DNA of 64,000 nt from assembly GCA_016720635.1 (NCBI GenBank), contig JADKKF010000004.1, positions 310,001 to 374,000 on the forward strand. Reading direction: 5' to 3'. The notes under the pieces are model-generated. The model was not told where the DNA came from, searched no databases, and saw only the letters and a program-made list of their open reading frames with translations. This stretch comes from Saprospiraceae bacterium. Lineage in GTDB: Bacteria; Bacteroidota; Bacteroidia; Chitinophagales; Saprospiraceae. Position numbers and translations under genes: made by a program. Shown here piece after piece: positions 17,703 to 27,184 of this stretch (its first letter is position 1; each line of letters starts with the position of its first letter).

Positions 17703-19466
17703 TTATCTTCTTCTATCTCGTTTTTTATTTCCGCCCTTGTCTGGACCTCCTTTGCGATCAGACTTATTTCGGTCGTTAAAGCGTGGTTTTGAATCTCCAC
17801 CCCAAGGTCTCCTTTCACCGCTACCTCCTGGTCGGCCACCTGGATTACGCTTGCCCTCGCCTTGATTGCAGCGAAGTTTTCTTCCTTGCCACTCTTCACC
17901 GTGAAGTGCTTCGATGACCGCAGTGCAATCCTCCGCATTTACGTCAAAATAAGAAGCCAATCTGTTTACTTCAAAGCGGCCCACTGTAAGATCGTTCAAG
18001 CCCATTTGGCGCAAAAATTTCAAAAAATTGCCTCGATTGATGCCATCTTTCTCACCAACGCTGACGAAAACCTCGAGCATCCCACCTTGACCTTGTGAAC
18101 GAGAATCTCCGCGTCCCTCACTCCTAGATGAGCTAGAACTTGCGTCAATATTGAGGTCTGGCGCATTCTTATAAAAGTGCAAAAACCGATTGAACTCGAC
18201 CGAAGCCAGTCTCATAACGATTTCTTCCTTGGTCAAACTCGCCAACTCCTTGTTGATTCGTTCCATATAGGGCTCGATCGCCGTTTCATTGACTTCGATA
18301 TTGTGGATCTCCTCGATGATATGGAAAAGTTGCTTTTCGCAAACGTCCTCCCCACTTGGGATGATGCGCTTTTCAAATTTTAACTTGCACTCTTGCTCTA
18401 CTCCTCTCAATTTTCCGACTTCTCTCCCGTGCAAAATAGCCAACGACTGTCCTGTCTTTCCAGCCCTAGCAGTACGTCCACTACGGTGTGTATATACCTC
18501 ATTATCGTCTGGCAAAGAGTAGTGGATGATGTGGGTAAGATCGTGCACATCAATACCCCTTGCAGCTACATCCGTTGCGACCAATATTTGCAAGTGTTTC
18601 GTCCTAAATCTGTGCATCACCGTATCCCTCTGTGGCTGGGACAAATCTCCGTGCAAAGCATCGGCATTATACCCATCTCGGATGAGTTTTTCGGCTATTT
18701 CTTGGGTCTCAATCTTGGTTCTTACGAATATGATTCCGAATATATCGGGGAAGTAATCCACGATCCTCCTAAGCGTTTGGTACTTGTCTTTTGCCTTGGT
18801 GATATAACATGCATGCGTGATGTTCTCATTGGTCGTGTTGACTTTGCCCACGCCCAACTCTAGAGGTTGGCGCATGTATTTGGATGCAATTATGCGTATT
18901 TCTTTTGGCATAGTAGCCGAAAAAAGCCACACATTCTTGGTCTCTGGCGTTTTGCTCAGAATCTCTTCGATGTCTTCTCGAAAGCCCATGTTGAGCATTT
19001 CGTCCGCTTCATCCAATACCACGAAATTTACGGTATGTAATTTTATTACTCCTCTTCCGATCAGGTCTTTAAGCCTTCCAGGGGTCGCTACGATGATATG
19101 GCACTTGGACTTGATGTCCTTGATTTGTGCTGTAATACTGGCGCCACCGTACACCGCTACTATTTTAGAATTGTGTATATCTATGGCAAAATTTTTCAAA
19201 TCATTTGTGATCTGGTTGCAGAGTTCTCTGGTTGGGGCGATCACGAGCCCTTGTGTGTTTGGATCCGAAAAATCTATTTTGCTCAGCAATGGAAGTCCGA
19301 AGGCAGCAGTTTTACCCGTGCCCGTCTGAGCTAATGCTATCATATCCGTGTCCTCCGTCAGCAAAGCTGGGATGGTGAGTTCTTGGATAGGTGTAGGCTT
19401 TTCGAAGCCCATTTTTTTGACTGCCGACAAAATGTTTGGTGCAATCCCTAGTTCGTTAAATGTCAT
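17703..19466 (-). CDS. DEAD-box ATP-dependent RNA helicase
   Basis: A 587-residue RNA helicase that unwinds RNA duplexes, probably in ribosome assembly or cold adaptation. Seen: Q motif at the N-terminus (FEKPTPIQ), Walker A AQTGTGKT (46-53), PTREL, DEAD (152-155), SAT (183-185), HRSGRTARAG (327-336), then a DbpA-like RNA-binding domain (about 468-540, MLEVFVSVGEKDGINRG) and a Gly/Arg/Lys-rich tail. The tail and DbpA domain match the DeaD/CsdA type. The gene is bracketed by elements R2 and R3 in inverted orientation. The nearest minus-strand promoter candidate (19867) lies beyond R3, so the transcript may carry a leader of about 400 nt with R3 inside it. Confidence 0.93.
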   Translation of the reverse strand: MTFNELGIAPNILSAVKKMGFEKPTPIQELTIPALLTEDTDMIALAQTGTGKTAAFGLPLLSKIDFSDPNTQGLVIAPTRELCNQITNDLKNFAIDIHNSKIVAVYGGASITAQIKDIKSKCHIIVATPGRLKDLIGRGVIKLHTVNFVVLDEADEMLNMGFREDIEEILSKTPETKNVWLFSATMPKEIRIIASKYMRQPLELGVGKVNTTNENITHACYITKAKDKYQTLRRIVDYFPDIFGIIFVRTKIETQEIAEKLIRDGYNADALHGDLSQPQRDTVMHRFRTKHLQILVATDVAARGIDVHDLTHIIHYSLPDDNEVYTHRSGRTARAGKTGQSLAILHGREVGKLRGVEQECKLKFEKRIIPSGEDVCEKQLFHIIEEIHNIEVNETAIEPYMERINKELASLTKEEIVMRLASVEFNRFLHFYKNAPDLNIDASSSSSRSEGRGDSRSQGQGGMLEVFVSVGEKDGINRGNFLKFLRQMGLNDLTVGRFEVNRLASYFDVNAEDCTAVIEALHGEEWQGRKLRCNQGEGKRNPGGRPGGSGERRPWGGDSKPRFNDRNKSDRKGGPDKGGNKKRDRRR

Positions 19467-19512
19467 TCTTGTTTTTTAATAAATTCATAAAAAAGTGAGT
19501 GAAAAGTAGTTT

Positions 19513-19628
19513 GGCGTATCCAAGGCATCGCTTTACTCGCCTTGGCCGGGCTGTTCAGGGGTTCCGTCTCTCCATAAAATTTATTTCGAGACTCTTGTCT
19601 GCGACAAGACCCTTACCATCCCTTACGC
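19513..19628 (-). repeat. Structured intergenic element R3 (outer end right)
   Basis: Read on the minus strand: GCGTAAGGGATGGTAAGGG; hairpin TCTTGTC-gca-GACAAGA; hairpin GTCTC...GAGAC; core GGAACCCCTGAACAGCCC; hairpin CCAAGGC...GCCTTGG; end ATACGCC. The helix that is GTGG/CCAC in R2 is AGGG/CCCT here, a compensatory change. It lies 46 bp upstream of the helicase start and is the inverted partner of R2. Confidence 0.85.
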
Positions 19629-19866
19629 ACCCAGTAAAAGCATCTTTAATTTTGCTTACTACACACCACCTGAAACCACTGGTGTATCACAAGAAAAATT
19701 TGATTGGATGACAAAACCTACGTTCCTTACAAATCCAAAGTCACCAAATCTTTATGAAATATTTATGAAATTTACTCGCCCTAAAATCATGGATATTTGG
19801 TCACCTTAGGCATAAGCCAACAATAATATTTTCAACAAAAAATAAATACTGTCCGCTACTCAAGTG

Positions 19867-19900
19867 CAAAGGTATATTATTTCTTCCAATTCGAAGCAAA
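19867..19900 (-). promoter_or_regulatory. Candidate promoter for the helicase gene
   Basis: Minus strand TACCTTTG (plus CAAAGGTA, 19867-19874) with TTTG (plus CAAA, 19897-19900) 22 bp away. It is the only fair Bacteroidota promoter seen between the amidohydrolase stop and the helicase start, and implies that R3 is transcribed in the leader. Confidence 0.45.
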
Positions 19901-19940
19901 CAAATATTCAATAAAATCAAAATAAAAATAAAAAACCAGC

Positions 19941-21230
19941 TTAGTGTTTATATTTTTGGCTGAATTTTTTGTACAAATCCGTCTGCTTGTTGTTCAAGTT
20001 GACATCTCTGCCTTGTATGAATAGATGCAATACTTTAGAGGATTTCATGTCCAAAATATCACCTTGAGAGATGACAATATTGGCATCTTTCCCTACTTCC
20101 AATGTTCCAGTTCTTTTGTCTAAGCCAACGATTTCGGCAGGAACAGAAGTCAACGCGGCGATGGCCACTTCGTAAGGCAGTCCATAAGAAACTACTTGTC
20201 CAGCCTGAAAAGGCAGGTTTCGTGGTTGCCAATTTCCGCCGATACTCAAGGCAAACTTCACTCCATCCTTGTGTAATAGACCCGGTAAAGTGTAAGGCTT
20301 ATCGATTTCATCGTCATCGCTGTTTGGAAGGGATTGTGTCCTACCTAAGACGACAGGTATATTATTTTCAACCAAATACTTGCTGACCAAATATGCTTCT
20401 CCACCTCCAACGATCACGCATTTAACTTTGCTTTTCTTGCAAAACTCAACCGCATCGACGATACAAGGTGCTATCTCTACATCCACGAACAGTTTTTTTG
20501 ATCCGTCAAAAAGGCCTTTCATGGCTTCGAGTTTGAGATTCTTTACAGTTGGGTTGGACATATTGTAGTAGGCAAATGCCTCTTGAAAATACCTTGTGAG
20601 TTCTTGAAGATCTTCTAAATACTCAGGCGAATCATTGAGAGCTCCTCCTTCAAATCTACCACCCTGGCGGCTATACTTTTGAGGCCAGTTCAGATGAATA
20701 GCCAAGTCGGCTCCATAGACGGCATCCTCCCAATTCCACCCATCGGTTTGCATGATCGAAGATTGTCCAGGCATTCTTCCACCCTCTGGAGTAGGCTGTG
20801 TAAGTGCTACTCCATTCGCCCTAACTGTTGGGATAATATGGCTATCCGTATTATAAGCAATACATGATCTGATATTCGGGTTAAAATCTCCTACTTCTTG
20901 TACGTCACGAGTAGCGCGAACAGATGGAAGCTCTACAAGACCCATGCTATTGTTGAGCGCTATAAGTCCTGGATATATGTCATGGTTCGTTGCGTCTATG
21001 ATTTCGCTAGTGGCTGGATTTGCATCGCCATCCTTAGCGCCAACATAGGTAATTTTTCCTTCTGAAAATATTATCTTTCCTTGCTCTATGACTTTCCCGT
21101 TGCCAACATGGATTCTTCCATTTTGGATGACAATCGGCTTAGTTTGCTTTGGTGCAGGTGTAGGAACTGTTTGCGCAGATGCGCTTAACCAAGAAAAACA
21201 AAATAGAACAAATGAGGCAAGAATTTTCAT
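19941..21230 (-). CDS. Amidohydrolase-like secreted protein lacking the metal HxH motif
   Basis: A 429-residue protein of the amidohydrolase superfamily (imidazolonepropionase-like group). Seen: signal peptide (1-19, ending ASAQT), the N-terminal composite beta domain (GRIHVGNGKVIEQGKI), and the C-terminal SVPAEIVGLDKRTGTLEVGKDANIVI. At the place where active members have GxIDxHxH, this one reads DIYPGLIALNNSMGL, with no His pair. Thus binding of the usual metal is doubtful. Such inactive-looking relatives are often encoded beside an active one; none is seen next door. Periplasmic or surface location likely. Could be a binding or regulatory pseudoenzyme. Confidence 0.8.
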   Translation of the reverse strand: MKILASFVLFCFSWLSASAQTVPTPAPKQTKPIVIQNGRIHVGNGKVIEQGKIIFSEGKITYVGAKDGDANPATSEIIDATNHDIYPGLIALNNSMGLVELPSVRATRDVQEVGDFNPNIRSCIAYNTDSHIIPTVRANGVALTQPTPEGGRMPGQSSIMQTDGWNWEDAVYGADLAIHLNWPQKYSRQGGRFEGGALNDSPEYLEDLQELTRYFQEAFAYYNMSNPTVKNLKLEAMKGLFDGSKKLFVDVEIAPCIVDAVEFCKKSKVKCVIVGGGEAYLVSKYLVENNIPVVLGRTQSLPNSDDDEIDKPYTLPGLLHKDGVKFALSIGGNWQPRNLPFQAGQVVSYGLPYEVAIAALTSVPAEIVGLDKRTGTLEVGKDANIVISQGDILDMKSSKVLHLFIQGRDVNLNNKQTDLYKKFSQKYKH

Positions 21231-21340
21231 AAAAATAAATTTTCCAAAAATACAAAAAGAAAGCAGGAAAAGTCAAAGAAAAGGTTTAATAAAATTGCAG
21301 CCTATTGTATTTACACAAATCCCTCGAATGGTTAAGTACG

Positions 21341-21379
21341 AAAAAAAATAAGCCCAAGAGAAAAACTCAAGGGCTTATT
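21341..21379 (-). terminator. Terminator downstream of the DUF5689 gene
   Basis: Perfect 9-bp stem AATAAGCCC / GGGCTTATT (21347-21355 with 21371-21379). On the minus strand it is followed by a run of eight T (plus-strand A run at 21341-21348). It lies 23 bp beyond the stop codon of the DUF5689 gene. Confidence 0.85.
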
Positions 21380-21402
21380 AGTGTATTAAATGATAAACCT
21401 AA

Positions 21403-22827
21403 TTACGGTTGAATATCAGATAAGTTTCTGATCGAAATTTGCTTTGCTTGACTTGATCCACCTTGGCCTACTACTCCGACGATTTTACCTTGCTGAGCGG
21501 TTGGGAAAGTAGAACCCGAGAAAGTTGCAAAACTGGTTGTATAATGATCGATACTTCCAGAGGCATCCGTCAATTTGGTTGTACCGTTGAAAGTGGTTCC
21601 TGATGTGCTGCTTATTGTAACGTTTTTAATCGCAACCAAGGTTGATTCGTGGTTTTCAAAATCAGCGAGAAGTGCACCAATGGTGATTTCCTTAGGTGTT
21701 ATTGTGCCTGTTCCTTTTTTGGAAGCCTTTGATAATGGCAAATTGTTTATTTGTAACAAACCGTTGAATTCAGAAAGTTCAGCACCTCCAAGGTCAAACT
21801 CTACTTCGTCTCCTAGATCAAAAGTGTTGGTAGCACTGAATCGCACAATAATACCTTTGCCGTCGTCACCTTGAATTGCTATATTCTTATTGGTAATATT
21901 AGACCCTACTTTATCAGTAATTACTATACCTCTCATTTTTTTTCCTGCTGGTAGGGTTGTTGCACTACCAGAAAACAATGCTCTAATATCGCCAACTTTG
22001 TCTAATGTTACAACACATTGTCCATCTGGTGCTTTGATATCCGTAAGATCTCTCAAAACCAACTGTTTAGTCGTTCCAAAAACGGTAAATATGGCAACTA
22101 TTTTCTTTTTGCCGGCAGGAGTCAAAGCATCGCCAAAAGATGAATAGCCACTTGTCCTCATCACGATTTGTGAGCCATCGCAATCCTCAAGTGTTCTGTT
22201 CAATGAATTTTTACCAGGCACATCAGCAAAGACAACATTAACATCAGAATTAATAAAATTGACATTGTTCAATTCTACCAACATGCTTGTATGCCCAGTG
22301 TTAAGCTGAGATATGCTGATAGCCAATGGTGTAACAGGAATATCCGTTTTAGCTCTAACGATATAATTCTTGTACAAAGCTTCCTCGATTCCGTTTATAT
22401 TAATACGGGTTCCAGAAACCTCATAGCTACCTCCCAATTGAATTTGACCGTTGTAATCACCCATATAAAGTCCCTTTAGTTTTATAGCTATAGTGGTACC
22501 AGCAGGATAAAAATTAAACAATGAGACGGCATTTATTTTCACTTCAATCCCACCCGTTTCATCTTGGATATGAAGGGTTTTGAAGATATTGCCAGAAGCG
22601 TCATCGCCAACGACTGTACCCCTGATGATGTCATCAGATGTCAATGCCTTGTAAGTTCCAATTGTGTGCATAGACTTCAAAGCTCGGATGGTCAAGGTTG
22701 GATTTATATCCTGTCTTTCGTCAACGAAAGGCGGAGCGTCAAAATCCTTTTTTACACAAGAATTAACCAATCCTCCGATCAATCCAAATGCAATGCATAG
22801 CTTAAAAAATATTCCTAATTTTTTCAT
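21403..22827 (-). CDS. DUF5689-domain lipoprotein
   Basis: A 474-residue lipoprotein: hydrophobic leader with lipobox LVNSC (Cys24), then TLTIRALKSMH and DDIIRGTVVGDDASGNIFKTLHIQDETGGIEV, the pattern of DUF5689, an OB-like domain found in outer membrane lipoproteins of Bacteroidota. A second OB-like repeat is seen near residues 300-345 (RGIVITDKVGSN..KNIAIQGDDGKGI). It is encoded 26 bp downstream of a TonB-dependent receptor, an arrangement common for receptor/surface-lipoprotein pairs, so it probably works with that receptor. Ligand unknown. Confidence 0.85.
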   Translation of the reverse strand: MKKLGIFFKLCIAFGLIGGLVNSCVKKDFDAPPFVDERQDINPTLTIRALKSMHTIGTYKALTSDDIIRGTVVGDDASGNIFKTLHIQDETGGIEVKINAVSLFNFYPAGTTIAIKLKGLYMGDYNGQIQLGGSYEVSGTRININGIEEALYKNYIVRAKTDIPVTPLAISISQLNTGHTSMLVELNNVNFINSDVNVVFADVPGKNSLNRTLEDCDGSQIVMRTSGYSSFGDALTPAGKKKIVAIFTVFGTTKQLVLRDLTDIKAPDGQCVVTLDKVGDIRALFSGSATTLPAGKKMRGIVITDKVGSNITNKNIAIQGDDGKGIIVRFSATNTFDLGDEVEFDLGGAELSEFNGLLQINNLPLSKASKKGTGTITPKEITIGALLADFENHESTLVAIKNVTISSTSGTTFNGTTKLTDASGSIDHYTTSFATFSGSTFPTAQQGKIVGVVGQGGSSQAKQISIRNLSDIQP

Positions 22828-22853
22828 CGAGTGATATTTTTAAATTAAAATTT

Positions 22854-25676
22854 TTAAAATGAGTTTATATCATATATAATGTTCACAAAATAATTCAACC
22901 CGTAGGCGTAGTTATATTTGTTGGCGAATTTTTGCACATTTTTTTCATCAAAATCATATCTCAACTGCTCAAATCCGTTTGAAATGAATTGATTGTTCAA
23001 AATATTATTAACACCGATATTCAATCGGATAAAATCCTTATTTATTTTCCAGCTTTTACCAAAAAACAAATCTACAGTAAAGGCACTAGGAAGCTTTTCT
23101 TGGTCGATGATGTTGTGATAAAGACCATTACCATTTTCCAATTTTTGGAGTTCATTGCCAGTAATTTTTATAGCAGCAGCAGTTCTCCTACTTGGATTGA
23201 AATCGACCCATATTTGATCTACATAATTGACATTAAGATTCAAAAACCAAAAGTTCTTTGCAGAATAATTAAAACCAGCGGTCACTACCTGTTGAGGCCC
23301 TGTGGCTACGTAATAATTCTTGCTATACACAGTTTCAGGGGTAGTACCAGTCAATTTATTGTCTTCAAATATCTGGGCTTGAAATCTAGAGGTATATCTA
23401 TATTCACCATAATTTGCAGCCAGATTGAACTTTAGGGTAGGAGATATTTTGTATTCTAAACCCAGTTCTATACCTTGGTGTACTTGATCAATTCCTGACA
23501 AAAAATAGGTAACAAATCCACCAGAAAGGGTGTCATCTGCCAAAAATATATCCTGCTCATCATAGAAATTTTGCAATCTCGTTTGATTCTTCAAGGTTAA
23601 ATAATAACCAGTGATTTTGAATTTAACCAAGGGCGATCTCAACACATAACTCACTTCTCCTCCTGCAACATCTATATTTTTAGGGTTGCTAATCATTTGA
23701 CTTCTAGTTTGTGGCGAGATAAATATATTTTTGAATAAAGGTGCTTTTGTACCATACTGTCCATTGACATCTATATAATTTCGTCCATTGATTTTAAAAG
23801 TAATACCCACCCTTGCATCGTAAGTATTTGTATTGAATTTTTCAGAATTTCCTTTTGAAATGGTAGGGAACTTCCCATTGGCATGCAATCCTTCGCGATA
23901 GGTTGAGTTTATAGCATATTTTCCGCCAACATACATATCGAATCTAGGCAATTGATAAGACAATTGGGCCCAAGCCTCCGCATTGTTTTGGTGCGATTTA
24001 TAATCGTAACCATATGCATCTCCCACTTTAACGATACCATTCGGGTTGTCCAAATCTACTTGGGAATAAGTTAAGTCTGAAGGAGCCAAGTTTTGGGCAA
24101 ATTTGTCTATATCTACGTGATAATCAGCACCCAACAAATCCTCTAATACTAGAAAATTATGCGTAGAAGACTTTCTATACTGGATACCAGCAGCCAATGT
24201 CAATCGATCTGTCAATCGAGTCTCTCCATTGATATAAGCATTCAAGTCTTGCCCATCCGCTCTCCTATCTTGTAGCAAATATTGTGCTTTTTTTCCTGTA
24301 ATTGACTCACGTCCGTTGCTAAATGTTGTAACTGGCTGATTGTAATTTGTTTGGTATATATTATTCCAATTGATTTGTCTGATTTGCTCATTATTTTGGA
24401 ATAAATCCCTCAGGATACCCTGACTTGCTGGATTTGCATTGCTTGGCAATTTAGAATAATAATCGGGTCTTGGATCTGCCGCATCTATCCAATCCAGTCC
24501 CGTTCTACCACTTTGACCAAATTGATAAGAAACTGCTGTGTTGATCCAAGTTTTAGGACTTACGGTAAAATTATGTTTTAGGATGACCATCGGTTGATGC
24601 ACTCGATTGAGCCTTGAATTTCTTTTTCCACCATCCTGAGGACCCCAGTTTGGATTGTAATATTTATCACCAGAAAGCTCAAACATCTCCTTAACTGCTG
24701 GACTATTGACTCCCCTATCGATAGGTGCACCAAAGGCCGTAAGGCTAAGCGTGTGTTTTTCGTTAAATCTCTTGTCAACGCTAACATAATAAGCCCAAGC
24801 ATCATAATAACTTCCAGCAACATATCCTTCTTGTGCCCATCTTCTAGATCCACTCACTGAGTATGCCCAGCCTTTTTCATTAAGACCGCTGCTGTATGTG
24901 TACATAAGACGATGAGAATAGGTTCGATTGGCTAAACTATATGAAAGTCTGTGACCTTTACGTTGTTTTGAGGCCCTAGCATCCAAATAAGTTGCACTTC
25001 CGAAGTCTCCTAATGAATAACTAGAAGGTGCCAATCCATATACAAATTCCCTATTTCTAAAGACGTCATTCAATCCACCCCATTCGCTAAAATTGGCGGT
25101 TCCATCTTCTAGGTCATTGGTCAATACCCCATTTACATACACATTGTTATACTCATAAGGCAGCCCTCTAAACCTAAATCTTGAGCTGGTAAATGCAAAA
25201 CTCGCGGGAGATACAAATATATCTCTCGATGCAGAAAGCAACCCACTCACATCCTGAGCACTCCTTCCATCGTCAGAAAGCTCTTGATCATTCAAGTTAA
25301 TTGTGGGAAGATCGTTGGTCTCGTTGATTACATTGGATCCTGATTTGATGATGGATATTTGCCCAACCTCTGAGTTTGCTGATTGATGTGAAACGGGCTG
25401 GCTGTATATATTGTAAGCCATATTGTATATTTCGAGAATATAATCTCCGTACTCAACATTTTCGAAAATAAAAGTACCAAATTCTGTACTTGAAGTCTTA
25501 TACTGCAATTGCTTGGTATTGGCATTGATCAATAAAAGTTCGGAACTCGAAGGCACTATATCAGAGTTAGATTGGATAAGGCTTCCAGAGATTGTTCCTT
25601 TATTTTGCCCAAAAATACTTCCAGTCAATATCAAAAAATGGACTGAAAAACCAAGGACGATATAAACAAATTTCAT
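22854..25676 (-). CDS. TonB-dependent outer membrane receptor
   Basis: A receptor of about 940 residues from the ATG at 25676; the open frame extends 12 codons further, but MKFVYIVLGF gives the natural signal peptide (about 1-23). Seen: an N-terminal carboxypeptidase-regulatory-like domain (GTISGSLIQSN...), a plug-like region (about 150-250; FRFRGLPYEYNNVYVNGV), then a long beta-barrel rich in aromatic strands ending near INIGVNNILNNQF and YGLNYFVNIIYDINSF. It transports an unknown ligand with energy from TonB/ExbBD and is encoded with a DUF5689 lipoprotein. The gene is divergent from the malic enzyme, with a 230-bp gap. Confidence 0.9.
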   Translation of the reverse strand: MKFVYIVLGFSVHFLILTGSIFGQNKGTISGSLIQSNSDIVPSSSELLLINANTKQLQYKTSSTEFGTFIFENVEYGDYILEIYNMAYNIYSQPVSHQSANSEVGQISIIKSGSNVINETNDLPTINLNDQELSDDGRSAQDVSGLLSASRDIFVSPASFAFTSSRFRFRGLPYEYNNVYVNGVLTNDLEDGTANFSEWGGLNDVFRNREFVYGLAPSSYSLGDFGSATYLDARASKQRKGHRLSYSLANRTYSHRLMYTYSSGLNEKGWAYSVSGSRRWAQEGYVAGSYYDAWAYYVSVDKRFNEKHTLSLTAFGAPIDRGVNSPAVKEMFELSGDKYYNPNWGPQDGGKRNSRLNRVHQPMVILKHNFTVSPKTWINTAVSYQFGQSGRTGLDWIDAADPRPDYYSKLPSNANPASQGILRDLFQNNEQIRQINWNNIYQTNYNQPVTTFSNGRESITGKKAQYLLQDRRADGQDLNAYINGETRLTDRLTLAAGIQYRKSSTHNFLVLEDLLGADYHVDIDKFAQNLAPSDLTYSQVDLDNPNGIVKVGDAYGYDYKSHQNNAEAWAQLSYQLPRFDMYVGGKYAINSTYREGLHANGKFPTISKGNSEKFNTNTYDARVGITFKINGRNYIDVNGQYGTKAPLFKNIFISPQTRSQMISNPKNIDVAGGEVSYVLRSPLVKFKITGYYLTLKNQTRLQNFYDEQDIFLADDTLSGGFVTYFLSGIDQVHQGIELGLEYKISPTLKFNLAANYGEYRYTSRFQAQIFEDNKLTGTTPETVYSKNYYVATGPQQVVTAGFNYSAKNFWFLNLNVNYVDQIWVDFNPSRRTAAAIKITGNELQKLENGNGLYHNIIDQEKLPSAFTVDLFFGKSWKINKDFIRLNIGVNNILNNQFISNGFEQLRYDFDEKNVQKFANKYNYAYGLNYFVNIIYDINSF

Positions 25677-25709
25677 AAGTAAACTAGTTAAATTTATTGT
25701 ACGTTGATG

Positions 25710-25717
25710 CAAATATA
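25710..25717 (-). promoter_or_regulatory. -7 box for the TonB receptor gene
   Basis: Plus CAAATATA, minus TATATTTG, matching TANNTTTG, about 33 bp upstream of the start. A -33 motif is not clear. Confidence 0.45.
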
Positions 25718-25842
25718 GAATTTTATTTCTTGCGTATTTTAATTTGTTTTATTTTTTAACAAATAATCCATAATATTTTGATAAAAAGAATAAATATCTT
25801 GAAAAATAGCTATTGATATAGGTCCACCTACCAAAAAGATTC

Positions 25843-25873
25843 TTTTAAATGAAAATAGATTTACCTACATTTG
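25843..25873 (+). promoter_or_regulatory. Promoter for malic enzyme
   Basis: TACATTTG at 25866-25873 with a TTTT (weak -33) at 25843-25846, spacing 19 bp. The start codon follows 33 bp after the -7 box. Confidence 0.5.
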
Positions 25874-25906
25874 TTATTATTTTATTTTTTATTCTAACTG
25901 GATTAC

Positions 25907-27097
25907 ATGTCAGAGTTAAACAAAAGAGCTCTCGAGCTTCACAAAAAGTTGAAAGGAAAAATTTCAATCGAAAATAAATTAAATATCCGCACGAAGAAAG
26001 AGCTTTCCTTGGTTTATTCGCCAGGAGTAGCTATTCCCTGCATTGAAATAAATAAAAATCCTGAAACAGTCTATGACTATACCATGAAAGGAAATACCGT
26101 AGCCATTGTTTCTGATGGCAGTGCAGTCTTGGGATTGGGCAATATTGGCCCAGCTGCAGCCATTCCTGTTATGGAAGGGAAAGCCATGCTTTTTAAAAAA
26201 TTCGCCAATATCAATGCGTTTCCGATTTGCCTTGATACACAAGACACCCAAGAAATCATCGATGCTGTAAAAAACATCGCCCCTGTATTCGGAGGCATAA
26301 ACCTCGAAGATATAGCGGCACCAAAATGCTTTGAAATAGAAGAGAAACTCCAAGATTTGGGCATCCCTGTTTTTCACGACGATCAACATGGAACCGCCAT
26401 CGTTGCACTCGCAGCCATTATTAACTCTGCAAAAGTAGTTGGAAAGCAGCTTAAAGACATGACAGTTGTCATCAACGGGGCTGGAGCAGCTGGCGTCGCC
26501 ATAGCCAAATTACTTCGATGTGTAGAACACGAAAACAACCTTACTTGTATTCCCGTGAAGGAAATTATCATGTGCGATACAAAAGGCATTATCCACCGTC
26601 AAAGGACGGACCTCAACGATTCTAAAAAAGCCATTCTGAGTTTTACCAATTTCTCCAATATCGAAGGCGATGTACACAAAGCCCTCGAAGGAGCCGATGT
26701 CTTCGTAGGTGTAAGTAGTGGAGGTATTTTAACGGTCGAGGACATCAGTAAGATGGCTACAAAGCCTATCATACTGGCCATGGCCAATCCCACACCAGAG
26801 ATTATGCCAGCAGATGCACTGCTAGGTGGTGCTTGGATAGTAGGTACTGGCAGAAGTGATTTTCCAAATCAGGTGAACAATGTCTTGGGCTTCCCGGGTA
26901 TATTCAGAGGTGCCTTAGATGCCAGAGCCAAACGAATCACCCCAGCGATGAAAATAGCCGCAGCACACGCCATAGCTGCTTGTATCAAAAATCCATCTAG
27001 GCGCAATGTCATCCCTTCAACGCTCGACAAGCGGGTGGGCTACGAAGTAGCTAAAGCCGTGGCCAAAGCTGCCATTGAGGATGGTGCCCATTTATAA
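25907..27097 (+). CDS. Malic enzyme (oxaloacetate-decarboxylating malate dehydrogenase)
   Basis: A 396-residue enzyme converting malate to pyruvate and CO2 with NAD(P) reduction, linking the TCA cycle to pyruvate and NADPH supply. Seen: YSPGVAIPC with the catalytic Tyr37, MEGKAMLFK with catalytic Lys92, metal-binding FHDDQHGTA (156-164), NAD(P)-binding NGAGAAGVAIA (about 187-197), and ANPTPEI. It is the short form, without the phosphotransacetylase-like C-terminal domain of MaeB. Cofactor preference cannot be decided by eye. Single gene with its own promoter. Confidence 0.94.
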   Translation: MSELNKRALELHKKLKGKISIENKLNIRTKKELSLVYSPGVAIPCIEINKNPETVYDYTMKGNTVAIVSDGSAVLGLGNIGPAAAIPVMEGKAMLFKKFANINAFPICLDTQDTQEIIDAVKNIAPVFGGINLEDIAAPKCFEIEEKLQDLGIPVFHDDQHGTAIVALAAIINSAKVVGKQLKDMTVVINGAGAAGVAIAKLLRCVEHENNLTCIPVKEIIMCDTKGIIHRQRTDLNDSKKAILSFTNFSNIEGDVHKALEGADVFVGVSSGGILTVEDISKMATKPIILAMANPTPEIMPADALLGGAWIVGTGRSDFPNQVNNVLGFPGIFRGALDARAKRITPAMKIAAAHAIAACIKNPSRRNVIPSTLDKRVGYEVAKAVAKAAIEDGAHL

Positions 27098-27184
27098 ATA
27101 TTAATTCAGTAATAACATGTAGAAGAAACCCTTTAGGAATTTTATGTAAAAAAAAAATAGCAAATTGAAATTCGATGCAAAAAT

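Noticed and set aside
18393..19334. Several plus-strand open frames (for example 18393-18863 and 18817-19329) over the helicase gene
   Set aside because: They lie opposite a fully conserved helicase coding sequence and have no protein-like character or start signals.
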